This document shows, one piece after another, positions 20,472 through 33,387 of a DNA stretch of 64,000 nucleotides. The DNA comes from Azolla caroliniana (Eukaryota > Polypodiophyta): the NCBI GenBank assembly GCA_043228905.1, contig JBHGNT010000001.1, forward strand, positions 32,550,001-32,614,000, read 5' to 3'. A program made the position numbers and the translations under genes. Positions within the stretch are counted from its first letter, which is position 1. The number at the start of each line of letters is the position of its first letter. The notes beneath the pieces are model-generated. The model saw only the letters and a list, made by a program, of their open reading frames with translations, did not search any database and was not told the DNA's origin.

Positions 20472-22895
20472 ATGTCTGGACCACGTTGGAAGTACTCGGA
20501 TGCTGAGAAATTTGCCCTGGAGAATCCTGTCTCTGGAGTTTATGATAAAATCAAGTGCATGCCCTGCATCAAATCATTCTTTGCAAATACAGCTATGATT
20601 CTAGAAGCAGATGCACATCAATCAGAGCTTCTAAACAATGCTTGTTTTGGTCGACCTATTCTTGTTGGACCTCGTCAGAAGATTTCATTCAGTATGTTTT
20701 GATCTTTCGTTATTTGCATATTGATTTTTTTCTAACAGGCTTTCTCTAGTATATTTTGGCAGTCTAACATCAACTTCAGAACTTGCTTTTTCTTGTGTTA
20801 TTTGTCTTTTTCTCTAACACGAGCATAACTACTCCTTTTTCATTGTTCTATTAAAATCTGGAAATCATTGGCTTTTGTTTTGCATGTCTACTATCAGATC
20901 AAGAAGGGCTTCCAATGTCTACTGATCAAAATGAAGAAATTCTCTTGTATGAGCTTGGTTTGGAAGAGGCTTTTTTCTTGTGTCATGAATTGAATTGCTT
21001 ACAAGTGTGCCACAAATCAAGGGAGGTAATATTTGCTCTCTACTATGAGCTGTTTAAGAATACTTGTAAATATTACCTATTTGCTCCATATGTACAAGTG
21101 TGCCACAAATCAAAGGAGGTACTATTTGCTCCCTATTCACATTTGAGGTGTTGTCTTTATTTTGATTTGTGCATTTTGCATAGGCTTTATGCTGAAAATC
21201 TGAGCTGTTTTCCTGAGCCATTCAAAATGTGTTTTAGATGAAAGTGTCGAAGTTAAAAATGTATGAATGTATTTTCTTTCCAATAATTACATAGTTTGCA
21301 TGTGCAGTGTTTATAGTTATATTAAAAAAGTAAAAGAAAAGATAGATCATATATTCTTAATCATTGATTAAATTGCAGGGGGAATGTATTTTGGATACAT
21401 CTGAGCTTTGGCTTCTTATGTTAAAGAAGAAAAAGGGGTTTTTGTATTTTTACAAAGCTTATCATCATCTGAGACAAAGGAACTGGATTGTGCGGACTGG
21501 GCATCAATATGGAACAGATTTTATAGCGTACAGACATCATCCATCTCAAGTACACGCTGAGTATGTAATGATTGCTAAGTAGAAAATGGGCTAAACATCA
21601 AATAATTCTCAATTGGATATTTACCAGAACATGCCAATGTAGTTGCACGCTTTTTTACCGAAGAGGGGTATGATGCTATCATTTGAGAAACTTAGGTGTG
21701 TTTTGGTGAATACCCTTGCTCTTGGAATTATTCCAGTCCCTATTGTGATAGAAACGTTTCCACTAGAGGATAACTAGCAGGACTTTTTGAAAACTTAGTT
21801 CAATACTTTGCGAAATACATAAACAAAGTAAGTATGTTTTGTTGTTCAAAAACTAATTTGTAGTAATTATGTTTGAAAACCTTTGTGCTTTTATCCATAC
21901 AGGTTTGCTGTAATTGTTGTCTCTGAGAGTGATAAGCAGATACAGCTGAATTCATGGAGTCATATGCAAGGTATTATTCGACTTTGTGGGAGTGTAGCAA
22001 AGGTAAATAGAATGGAGATGGTTTTTCCATAACTTTTATTTGGAGAAACATTGGTTGGGAATAAGGTTGTTTATATAGTAGTAGACAGTAATCAGCAACA
22101 GTTTGGTTGGTTTGGCAGTCTGAAACTCAACCAAACCTAAACCAAACAAAACCTCAAACAAATCCTCAAACCTGTAAACCAAAACCATTAGCTTAAACGA
22201 AATGTTTCAAGTATTTTCAACCTCAAACGAAATGTTTCAAGAGATAAAAACTGTTAAGTTGCGGTCGGTGGTTTTGCAGTTCAGTTTTGGCTGTTGCTGA
22301 ATTATTGGCAACTACCCATTTTTTTTATTCAAGAAACTTTTTTCTAAGAAAAATGCAGAAGAAGACTAAAGGCTTGAGAGAATTGTTAGGCATTAAAGTT
22401 AACCTTATTATTCATAGTACATAATATATAGTTTATAAAGTTTTTGAGAAATGTTCATCTAAACCGCTAAGTTGATGAAGGCTCAAACTGAACTTCTGAA
22501 ACCCAAGCCAAACCGAACCATTTGCAAATTTTTGAACTTGAACTGAACCAGAATGGTTAAGCCGTTAAGCTCTGGTTTTGTGAACTGTTGATCATAACCC
22601 CAATTCAAAGGAGTAGATGAGTAGAGATTCTTAGCATTTGGTTTGAAAATTTGTACTGACAACAGAAGTTTTCCTACAGACTTTACTACTGTTGCGTGTT
22701 TCTCGAATAGAGGCTGATGATTCTCATGGAAAAAGCCTTGACAAATACTCTGTCCAAGAAATGGAAGTGAAACGGTGGCTTCCTAACAAGAATCGAATGA
22801 ATAGTTTGGCTGCAAATTGTACGATGCCAGAATTAAATAATGGTGATTGTGGTGTGCATTGTGAAACTCCAAATCCTTCCGTACAAAGTAAATAA
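20472..22895 (+). CDS. SEN2: tRNA-splicing endonuclease subunit SEN2
   Basis: Catalytic subunit that cuts precursor tRNA at an intron boundary in the nuclear endonuclease complex. Five exons: 20472-20691, 20898-21025, 21379-21560, 21903-22002, 22680-22895. All introns are GT-AG, phases agree, and the product is 281 residues, close to plant homologues. The start MSGPRWK matches the usual plant M-x-P-R-W-K start. EEAFFLCHELNCLQVC lies in exon 2, YKAYHHLRQRNWIVR in exon 3. Catalytic-region motifs are GHQYGTDFIAYRHHPSQVHA (Tyr and His of the triad) and GSVAK (Lys) at the end of exon 4. The tail has WLPNKNR. Intron 2 begins with a 93-bp duplication of the exon 2 end, giving a second in-frame donor. 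Converges with the MAN1-like gene, about 1.05 kb apart. Confidence 0.93.
21001..21145 (+). repeat. Duplicated exon end and splice donor in SEN2 (93-bp offset)
   Basis: ACAAGTGTGCCACAAATCAA occurs at 21001 and 21094, each followed by (A/G)GGAG|GTA and ATTTGCTC. The offset of 93 bases is 31 codons and the reading frame between them has no stop. Use of the second donor (after about 21118) would insert 31 residues after the VCHKSRE segment. Confidence 0.85.
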
Positions 22896-23944
22896 GGAGA
22901 AATTTGAGGATCTATTTTTGAGAATTTTGAGAATTCTGTCAAGCAGTGGTTTCACTAGCTCAGTTTTAGTTTAAAATTTGAAATCTTCAGAAGCATTCCA
23001 TTCTCTATTGTGTTTATTCTCGTCACAAGGTTATTGGAACTTAAAAAGTGATTGGTATGATGGCAATGGTGTAACGTAGTAAAGATTATTGGAACATTGA
23101 AATAGAAACTGCAATAATTCCATTCTGCCAAAATTTGCTCGTGTACCACTTCATTAGTAAAGGGAACTTATGCAAACTCATTTTTATCATTATGTTTGTT
23201 TTGTACTGTACTTGATATGCCATGGTGCTAGTTATTCTAGGTATTTATTTAATTAGAATCGTTGTGAACACTTTAATTTATCATAAGTTTATTTACGTAA
23301 ACAGTTTGTCTGAACCTATGCTTCTTGTACCTCAATTCAAGTTTTGTCATGACAGTACCTGTCGAGGATTTATTATAAAAGGAGCTTCCAACAGACTTCA
23401 TCAACATATATTTTGTAACTTCATCAAATAGAGTCATTAAACATATTCTGCCTCACTGAGACTGTAATTAGTATTTGAATTGAAGTGTACGAGTCTCCAT
23501 GCTCATGTATCACAATTACATTAGGAGAGCAAAACCCCAAATGAAAACTTAGAGATACAACAAATGACATTCGAACATCAAGACAGAAAGTTTCAAGATT
23601 TCAAAATTCTGTTGTGGACAGGCATGGTGGTTGTATTTGACATGTATATTCTTCATTATTTACATTAATACATATCTCATCCATGAATATTAAACCTAAC
23701 ATACAATTGACAAAAGATGAGATAACTCTCTGCTCACCAACCAAAAGAATCAGCCTCCAATATACTTCACATTTGACTTTGTTTTGTTGTTAATCTACTG
23801 TCCACTGTTTTCGAGTTCATGGATACGGAAAAAGTTACTCTTTAGAATATTCACTAAACAAAAAAGAATGATTGACACTTAATTTAATAAAAAAGAAGGA
23901 ACTTCAACCTGACTCACTAACTACCATTGCTATGAGAGGATACG

Positions 23945-26564
23945 TTACATGGTCTTACCCTGCCATTCCCATACAACTTTAGACTCCCCTTTGACCAATT
24001 TCGGATATTGATCAATCCGTGAGTCTCTATTCACCATTTGCTCAACCTATTATATAAGTTGCCATCATTAGATTCTACTGAAAATAAACATGTATCGTTT
24101 TACATTCACTCTTTTTTTGTGAAAAAATATATCATCAGTGGAACATATCATATACCATTGACCAAGCCGAGTTATTTTGTCGTTCCTGTGGCGTAAGAAG
24201 GTGATCACGAAGATGTGATGTGACAACCCATGTTTCTCTCCCTGATGACTTATGATGTGCTTTCTCTTCCAATGTTTCACAAACCTGCAACAATCCGGAA
24301 AAATATGTTATGGGCAAAAAGTTCTTATGGCTCATACCAAAAACTGATCAAGAGCTTGATGCAAGCTAGTGTTTCGAGGGCAGAAGATTCAAAATATCAT
24401 TGAAAAACAAAATTCTTGAATTCTCCTCATGATACAAAAAAACCAACACTTTCCTGCAGATACAACTCTTCAGCCCGAATTGAATGTTTGTGTTTATGAT
24501 ATAACTGAGAAAGGATTTTCGCAACTAAGAACACCTGCAAATCAAGTAGGCATTAACATCATAAAGAATCCTTAACACTGTAAGAAGGCATTTGTAAACA
24601 GTAAAAGCAAGAAAATGTCACATACTGATGATGCAGTAACAAGTAATATAACGTAGTTATAAAAAATCCACTGTTGCAAGCAGCAGAAATACGATTTGTA
24701 ATGCTCTCGTAACTCAATAGGACATTGTAGCTCCAATAAACTAAAAGCATAGACAATGATCATTCAATTTACACATATATAAACAGAATCAAGAATCAAG
24801 AATCACCAATCCAGAGAATAGCCATAAAGGAATAGCAAAAGTAACCAAGAACAAATAGAAAATGAATACTAATCTAGGAAAACAATTAACACACCCATCT
24901 GAAATTCTCCTTTCAATAAGTTGCTTCTTTGCGGCTTTCACACCTTCTTCTATGGCAAGCCTGAATTTTGAAGGATCTATCATCAATTGTTTATCTATCC
25001 CAGAATTTTCCACAAGTAAAACCTCCTCATCCTCAGGAACCTGCACTGAGATATAATTAAATGTCAGTTTCCATATAATTGGACATAACTGACTGTCAAA
25101 GATGTGCACAGTTAATGCAATAGAAAGCCATGATCTTTTTATGAACGCACAATGCTTTTCTCCGAATTATATAACGCAAGAAGAATTAAAGAATATGCAT
25201 TTCGAGGAAAGGTTCTGCTCTATCAGTTTCATACACAGGATTGTTCCCAAGATTATGACATTCATTTTATAATCTGGTTGGTTGAGTAGGTTGTAATTTT
25301 TATTTTTTTCAATTTGCCACATTTGCAATGAAATGTTTCAAAAGGTGATGAAGTGGTCACCCCTTTAATATTGTCTTATTATCTACATTTATGATACAAA
25401 TTAGTCAAAATGACTAAGGAGCTAAACACTTTGAGAAAAGAAAAAACGGCAACCATGCTAAAATAAAGTGATCCAGGATAGAAGCAAACCCATTCAAGCC
25501 CAGTCCATTGGCAGAGAGGAAAGGTGAAATGACCACATACATGCTGCATTACATAATTTTCCTGCAAAGAGAAAAGCATAACAAACACACATGAATGCGC
25601 ATGCATTTTCTTGAAACTGTATGCTTGGAAAACAACTAAAAAACAGAACTTTGCGGAGTAAGAACTATGTATGGAAACACCTGCATTTTCCCAAAACCAT
25701 GTGCAGCATGGACAAAAAGATTAAAAATAAAACTTAGCATAAGACTTACAACAGCTTTGACAGCCTTGTGTGCTTGCTGATCCCTCAGACACGCTCTTCT
25801 ATGCTTGTTAAATCCAGGTAGACATTGCAATTCACCACCATAACATATCCCATTCTCTGGACAAGACTGACATGCTCCTGGATTCAATATCATACAGCAT
25901 AGATTTAGATACACCTTTTAGATACATAGCTTTTTGCAAGTCTTACTCCTAGCAGCTTCAGACTCAAATCCAGCAAGACTTCTTCACAACCTATAGACTT
26001 TATTTTCATAATTTCTTCTTGATAGAGCAATTTCAACACATATTTGGGAGTGAACGCATTTGTTAATGTGCGATTTTATAGAAACGGGTAAATAACTACA
26101 TCGACAAAATACCAAGGACAGGTCTTGCACATCATTCAAAAATAAAGAAACACGTATTGTCTTTCTAAGAAGGCGGAAATGGTGCATCTGTGGTTGTTTC
26201 CGCAGGTTGTTCAAAGAGGTGAAGAAAAGACGGATGCCTTGTTTACAGTGAAATGGAAGGAAAACGAAGAGAACAGAGCGAGAATGGAACAGGAATGAGA
26301 GGAGAGGGGACAGTCACCCAGTTGCTGCTGCTGCTGCTGCTGCTGCTGTTGATGATGGTAAAGGTGAGGGATGAAGGTGTCGGCGATGGCGATGGCGGAG
26401 TGAGCACAGAAGGGGAGAGAGCGGCGCTTGTAGGATTCGACGAGGGTGATGCCGAGGGAGGCGACGACGGCAGCGATGGCGACGACGGCGAGAGACTGAA
26501 GAATCTGATCACGCAGAGCCTCCCATGCCAACGCCTCCTGCACCTCCCCACGCCGCCGCCGCAT
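23945..26564 (-). CDS. MAN1/Src1 C-terminal-domain inner nuclear membrane protein
   Basis: Likely nuclear envelope protein related to plant Man1-Src1p-C-terminal-domain proteins. Exons in transcript order: 26564-26318, 25877-25750, 25561-25490, 25040-24895, 24740-24626, 24534-24454, 24284-24156, 24046-23945; 339 residues. Predicted transmembrane helices are at about residues 20-42 (LAVVAIAAVVASLGITL) and at the exon 5/6 junction. Family motifs: CPENGICYGGELQCLPGF, CPIELREHYKSY, RAEELYL, HLRDHLLTPQER, and RIDQYPKLVKGESKVVWEWQ. A polyglutamine run (about 10 Q) precedes the Cys-rich part. Oddities: exon 6 appears to end CTGCAG|GAAAGT, a GA rather than GT donor. The last exon either stops after WQGKTM or splices onward from a GTAAGA donor at 23958. 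Exon 1 donor choice (GTGACT) is inferred from phase. Confidence 0.82.
26322..26350 (-). repeat. CAG trinucleotide repeat in coding exon
   Basis: About nine CAG/CAA units encode polyglutamine in exon 1 of the MAN1-like gene. Such runs vary in length by slippage without breaking the frame. Confidence 0.85.
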
Positions 26565-26573
26565 CTCTCTGTT

Positions 26574-26725
26574 CTCTCTGCTCTCTCTCTCTCTCTCTCA
26601 GTCTCAGTCTCTGTCTCTGTCTCTGTATCTGTATCTGTCTCTGTCTCTGTCTCTGTCTCTCTCCATACACATACATACGTATATACTTCCATATACATAC
26701 ATACATACATACAGTCTTACAGAGT
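26574..26725. repeat. CT/CTGTCT and CATA microsatellite upstream of the MAN1-like gene
   Basis: Compound repeat starting about 10 bases upstream of the start codon on the minus strand: (GA)n, (CAGAGA)n and (TATG)n when read in gene direction. It probably lies in the 5' untranslated region or core promoter. Frames through it encode only repeats. Confidence 0.85.
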
Positions 26726-26849
26726 CCAGACAGACAAACGTATATAATTTCGTATACACACCCATACACACATGTACGTATATGTAGTTCCCTCTCTCTT
26801 CATCTTCTTTCTTCTTCTAATTCGTTTGTTTGTTATATAGCCTTATAGG

Positions 26850-27926
26850 TGTGTGTATCCATAGTATTAACCATACGTACCATACGTGCATTCGCGTAAG
26901 AAAAACACCCCTCAGAGAATGATCAATACCATACCTTTGGATTAACTATTTATTATGAGGTAAATAAGCATAAAAAATGGAAAAAACAAAAAAAAAAAAC
27001 ATTAAAAAAAAGGGGGGGGGGGGGAGAAAATAAAAATAAAAATGTTTGAATAACACTCGCATTTGTTTTCCAACGTAAGAAAACGAATGTTATGCTATAC
27101 GAACACGAATTTTACGTACTATGGGTGTATGTGTGTATATACATAGCTAGCCGAAAACAAAACCCGAAGAAGAAAATGTATTCTATAGAGATGAGTCTCA
27201 GTTAGGAACGAGCACATGCATTCAACCATACTTGTCATTGTATCAAGCTTTGTTGTAAATTGTAATAACCTAAGGAACTTCCTCAATTAGAGTCATTGCC
27301 AAAGAAATAATGTCTGCGGTGTATTTATGTAATGTATGTGGATTCTGTGCTTCACTTCTTTGCAGAGTATTCATTTGAGTAAAATTCGTTATGATCTTTT
27401 TTGTACTTCTTACTTCCTCCTCCTCCTCCTCCTCTCTCTCTCTCTCTCTCTCTATATATATGTATGTATTCCTTGGAAATTTTTGTATACATGTTACATC
27501 CACTATGGGAGATTTCGCCAAGATATAATTTTGGGGGATTAGAAAGGCAAAAACAAAAAAAAAACTCACGCACTCCCGGTGTGTTCTCCCCCATGCTAGA
27601 TTTCCACAACATTTTACGTTCGTGTTGTTCCATCTCGATTTCATCAATCCGATAATGACATATCTATATATCCATCTAACTTAAATTGGCAAGTGTGGAT
27701 AGATTGAGGGCCAATGCTGTTTTTGCTTGTGCACTATGCTATCGTATGTCCGGCCGTCCAACATCTCTCTCAATATATTAGCGCCTAGTGCACCGACCGG
27801 ATCACATGCCGATTGAAACATTTGGAAATGAGTTCCGTTCCGACCTTTTAATGGTTCATATGATTGTTTGGGCACACCCAATTATGCATTGGATTAAGTC
27901 AATTAGGTTGTATTTATTCCACCTTA

Positions 27927-27973
<47 letters not shown>

Positions 27974-28959
27974 GTTGTAACCCAATTGTCTCATGGGCCA
28001 AATTTGGCCTTAGAAGACGTTAATATATCTTTCTTTCTTTCTTCTTCTTTCTCTCTCTCTGTCTCTCTCTCTCTCTACCTCTGGACTAGATTTCCCTCTC
28101 TCCCCCCTTCTGGATGACTAGCAATTTGTCTGTTTTTTTTGTTGTCTATTTTGGTATCATGTGGGTCAATGCAGGCACATTAATCCTTGTAATGGAAGAT
28201 ATATATGGCCATTGTCTCACCAATTCACCTGCATTAGCTATGTTCTAAAAGCTTCATTAACAGCAGAACTCTCCTTAATACATACATACATACATAGGAA
28301 TGGTCCAGATCTTGAGGAATATAACATTCACATTCCCCTCATTAAATTTCTTCAACCATGTCAATACATACATACATAGGAATGGTCCAGTTCTATTGAC
28401 AGTAGTAACACGAGTGTAGAAGCAATAATCCCCAAAAAATCAACCATCCCCACCAATTATTTGCAGCAATGAAGAAGGGCTTTCATTGATTTCCATCAAC
28501 ATTTGCATAAGCTAAAGGACTATAATTAGTTTGCGGAAGGGGCAATATTTGTACACTAAATGAATAACTTTGATCAATCCAAGAGCACCTTTTACACTGA
28601 GCGAATCAGATATGATTTAAAATTTAAGCTCTAACATTATTGTGAGTATGCTTCATCACCACCACCATTCACTCAATTAGGCTTCATACATCCAGAATCA
28701 AAGAAAGTAATGCTTTGGTGATATTTCTTATCGGCTACGTGGGCATAGAACCCACATGGCATGGTTCGAGATAGGTTTCAAAAGACACACCGGAGATGCA
28801 ATGGAACTAAGTATGTTCTGACAAAGTTGTTTAATGAATTGATCCAATGTCTTCTTGTGATGGTATAATAAAACAAATGATCAATCTAGAAGGGAGAATG
28901 GAGTATGATCCTCTATGATTAATGGACATCATAGTAGTAGTCTTAACTCATTCTAGCAT
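26850..28959. other. Gene-less stretch with microsatellites
   Basis: Contains a poly-A/poly-G run (26985-27024), a (TCC)n(TC)n run at 27415-27452 and (TC)n runs at 27931-27967 and 28048-28076. A short duplicated piece (CATACATACATAGGAATGG) occurs near 28285 and 28365. No gene supported. Confidence 0.55.
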
Positions 28960-29475
28960 CTATGTGTCTTCATGATCGATTACGAGGTCAAGTGTTGTTT
29001 TGTAGTGCAAGAGAAAAGCACCTAGGTTGTAGGCAAACAATGTGCAATCAAAGAAGGACAAACCATGACTGATGAGGCTGATGAAGTCAAGGAGAAGGGT
29101 TACCATTGACTTATGAGAGTAGGATATAGGGAGGGCGTAAGAGAGGATTCTAATGAAGCTAAAGGTGAGGATCTCTTGACGGAAAAACTTGCTAGTTGTT
29201 ATGATGATGACCAAATGCGATAGTTGCCGAATGGCATAGTGGAGTTGTCGAAAACCATACCATAGCCTAATTGTCACTTTGAGGAGCACGAACCAAAGTA
29301 GCCCCAATGTGTTGGATAAATATGAAGTGATGATCCCAACGATCCATATGAACGGTTCTGCGCCTACATATAACATTGTTATGAGTATTGCGATTATAAA
29401 GCATGTCGTTGCTGGACTTTGTGGTGTCGAATGATACCCATAAGTATGATCTCCTAGTGCCACAATGGCACACAT
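28960..29475 (-). CDS. Uncharacterised hydrophobic 171-residue frame
   Basis: A continuous frame from ATG 29475 to a stop at 28960. It contains several hydrophobic stretches (CFIIAILITMLYVG, FIWIVGIITSYL, LLWFVLLKVTI, LLLDFISLI), as in a multi-pass membrane protein. I recognise no family and no conserved motif. AT-rich DNA readily yields hydrophobic chance frames, so it may not be a gene. Confidence 0.25.
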   Translation of the reverse strand: MCAIVALGDHTYGYHSTPQSPATTCFIIAILITMLYVGAEPFIWIVGIITSYLSNTLGLLWFVLLKVTIRLWYGFRQLHYAIRQLSHLVIIITTSKFFRQEILTFSFIRILSYALPISYSHKSMVTLLLDFISLISHGLSFFDCTLFAYNLGAFLLHYKTTLDLVIDHEDT

Positions 29476-32400
29476 GATCTACCAAAGTCGGAATCCTCTT
29501 CTTCTTCTTCGATTACAATCAGCAAATATTCAAGAGTTTGTGTTGAATCTGTAGATCATCGGGAGCCAAGTCCAACAAACTCTCTCGCTCAACATACCCG
29601 GACTCGAATTAACATCGATTTACCCTCCGAAGTCTGAATACCTCTCTATCTTGGCCATCAAATCACCTCCCTATTCATTATAATTGATGGCAGGGATTGA
29701 TTTTGTGTCTATAAACCTCTATGTCTCTATATTATATTTGTGGATGTAATTTCTCTCTTTATGTTACTTACACATACATCCTTTCTCAATTAAGCCTGGG
29801 CTTGAACTTTGAAGAGCACCCCTCTTGGCTTTGCACCCTTTTCATAACTAAAGAGGGAGGGTGGGTTAGTTAGTTAGTAACAAAAGAAGGCAGACTTACT
29901 TCTTAGTGGAGTGAAGACTTCATTTCATTTGATAAAACTCAGAGAAAACAGACAATAATGGCAGTTGCCAACTTGCCACATGTCTAAACCCAACAATCTT
30001 TTACCATTTCTCCAATATAGTTGTTATGGATATACATGGGTTAAAAACTTAAATCTAAAAGAACCAACTTTACAGAGTGGCTTGTTTGTCCCCCCACCTT
30101 TTGAACAACTCAATGCAGCTTCTGATCAATTAAAAAAGATTAAGGCACTTTATGCAAACATTTTCTTCTTCTTCTTTTGAAAGAAACCCACCCACCCTAA
30201 CACTTTGGAGCATCTAGAATTAGTGGCTCCAAATCTATGGTCACATATTAAAGAAGACATCTCTGGAGCCAAGTGAATGAGGAGCCTCATCACAATTGGG
30301 ATGTACCTCTTCCCACAAGAGGAAGGAGGAGGATGTATTCCTGCCCTCGGGTTCTAATGTTAACAAACTTGAAAAATCATAATTTGGTGAACCCGACATG
30401 ACTTGGGGGACACATCCATATTTCAAACATAAAAATCAAAATAGAACAATGATCTCATGCCATACCCCGGAAACACTCACGATGATAAAATGTAAGATGG
30501 AAATATCAAATTTTGTTGCATCGTCTTATAATATCTTACCTCACAACAATAATACCATAAGATCGAAATATGTCAAAAGTTGTATGAAACTTTTGTGACA
30601 CGATTTGAGATTCATCCAAAAACTGTCACCTCATTGTTATACACTACAATAACCTATGTAACATGCTATTACCCTCTTGTGAGTCGTAACTAAGGGTCCA
30701 ATCTCTTATGGTGCTGAGAGATTAGGAGGAGAGGATTGGGCACATGGACTTAAAAGTGCAATGTAGCTCTAGATAAGACGTTTCCAATTAAATAGAGAAA
30801 AGAAATTTTGAATCTTGTAAAAATAACTTTCAATGTATAAATTACAAAGATCTAAAAGCTAACCTTGTCTCTAGAAACTATGGTGCACATGCACCTACAA
30901 AGAACTCGAGATTTGTGAGCCGAACGACATAATGAACATGCATCGACTTTAATGGAAGACTTTTTGACAAATGAAAGATAGTGTGGTAAATTGATGTTTG
31001 GAAAATTGGTAGCAATAGAAAACATGACAAATCAACTCATTAGCAATGTGTTAAACACTCGAGATGCCAATGAAAATGAAATAAAATGCCATTATCGAGA
31101 TCAAATAAAATATTTCAAAGTTTACTTGAATAGTTTTTAACGGATAAAAACTTGTAGTTTGACAAACAACATGATATACTTGTGACAAAAAAACCATATT
31201 CAATTTTTAAGATAACAAAAATGCAATATGGTAACAACATAGTGAGATTAACAAATGTTAGATTGACCATTACAAATTATTTATTGATGGAAACTATTTT
31301 AAAAACATGTCAATCTTATTAGGACTTTTTGGAGGAAAAAAAAATCTTATTAGGATTATAAATTTCTAACTTGGCAATCCTTTCGCATTCTAAAAATATT
31401 GTTAATTTGTCCTTTACATAGTAGAACAATTTCTCATTCACATAGTAAAAGATAATCTCTCTCCTTTATATTATTTCTCGTGAATCAAGGCACATGAAAC
31501 CTTCCCAAAATCATTGCACAACACTTGCAACCACTCTCTTGTCCAAATCTTTATCATAATACTTTTGGACAAAAAATCTTCCTAGATTCAAATAAGTCAT
31601 AGTCCTTTCTTAAATCTATATCAATAGTACAACAATCAAACTTCTCAAATAGCTTTGACATAAATGGACCATATGTGCATTTGGCCTGGCACACATTTCG
31701 TGTGTATTTATTCAACATCACCTTTATACATTGCATACAAATATTGGTGTGAAATGCATTCAATATCCATAGAAGTAATTAATACATTCTCATTAAGTAC
31801 CATTCTTGTGAAAGAGGTTCAATATGTATAACAAAGACCAAATTACCAATGAATGCCAAATGGAAAGTTTCAATGATTGATTGAAAATTACTATTTAGAT
31901 TATCCTTGATTCCTTTGTTTCTAATGGATGTACTTGAGTCTATATGAGGCGTTACATTTGTGCTCAACAAAACAAAAGTGAAACCTTACTTATAATGAAT
32001 CAATATTGATCTAACCTATTGTAATTACTTACATTAAAGATAGCATATTTTAAATTTCAAATGTTGAGTTGAAACTTAACATATAGCGTAAAGAGGAAAC
32101 TCACGACTCATCAAGGAATAAATTGATTTGGTACATATTGCATATGTTTCTGTATATGCAATTCATTTCCAAATCATGAGAATCATCCTTACTAATTGCT
32201 ATAGCTAGAAACATATAAACTATAAACATTATGTAATTATACCATATCGATTATGGCATATGTTATGTTATATTTTGTGGAAGCACATTTACAAGTACAA
32301 CCCTACTAGTCTATGGCCAATGAGTGTATCCCCTCTCTTCTCTCTTTCAAAATGATTTTACATGTGAGGTCACATTTTGAAGGCCTTGGACGTGTGGACA

Positions 32401-33387
32401 ACAATCAAATCCTATCATTCATCTATAATTAATGTGCAAATAAGTTATGTAGCTAACAATGATTGGTTCTTAACAATTATTGCATTATTGGTTTAATATT
32501 CATCAACTTTGCTATTAGTCAATTTTATAATTAATAGATCTCACATATATTTTTGTACTCTAAGGTGTGTGAAAACAATTGTCAAGGTGCAAGTTATAGT
32601 ATACCTCAAAAGCACCTATTGAGATAGTGACTAGTAAAAAAGAGTTGTTAGTTTGGAAAGACAACATGGTTATGTGAAATTCTTATGAGTCCTAAGTGTT
32701 CCAAATTTTAATAGTTCATTTCTACTAGCTAATGTTAAGGAACGTTTGAGAACATCAAGCTCATACCTATGTGGATCATGGGGGGGGTGTTGTAAAACAT
32801 TGTGGGTTATGGTAAGGCTTGATTGTAAATGAACCTTTCCTAAACATCCAAAAATAGACAAAAATGTGAAAAAATACTTGCGAATGGCATGTTAGTGTGT
32901 CTAAAAACAGGAGATTGCGACATGGTAAAGCACAACTTGAAATATATTTGCATTTATGCTTTCCAATGTCCCTCTAACGTTTGATTCTATATTCACAAGG
33001 CTATTAGGCCGAAATTCTAATTTTCAATAATACAAACATTGCAGGCATGCATGGTGGTAAATCGTGTGTTGAATTTGACAATAAAACTCTTCATAATTGT
33101 TCATGAGGACTATTGAACTATAGAGGATGGATGGTTTTTACTACTTACATATTACCACATCTCCACAGTCCACAAAACAGTGAAAACAGTTACACACCGC
33201 TGAAGATGCAATGCTAACAACTCCATTCATCGTGCCATTTGGTGTGTTGTACAACTCTGCCCCTATTTTAAGTAACAATGGGTTCCATGTTTTCCAATTG
33301 ATTGAAACTCGGGTACAATTTCCCAGTTGTTTTTCCTCTCATCTCCAAACTCCACTCCATGAAGAGATCCTAGCACTAGTATGGGCT
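29476..33387. other. Gene-less stretch
   Basis: AT-rich sequence of about 3.9 kb. Short frames are present on both strands but none shows family motifs, and no repeat or element ends were recognised. Confidence 0.5.

Noticed and set aside
26253-26848. Plus-strand frames with poly-Leu and Val/Ser repeats
   Set aside because: They are antisense to exon 1 of the MAN1-like gene and the adjacent microsatellite.
27336-27655. Frames on both strands around 27400-27650
   Set aside because: They depend on the (TCC)n/(TC)n repeat, overlap each other on both strands and show no family motif.
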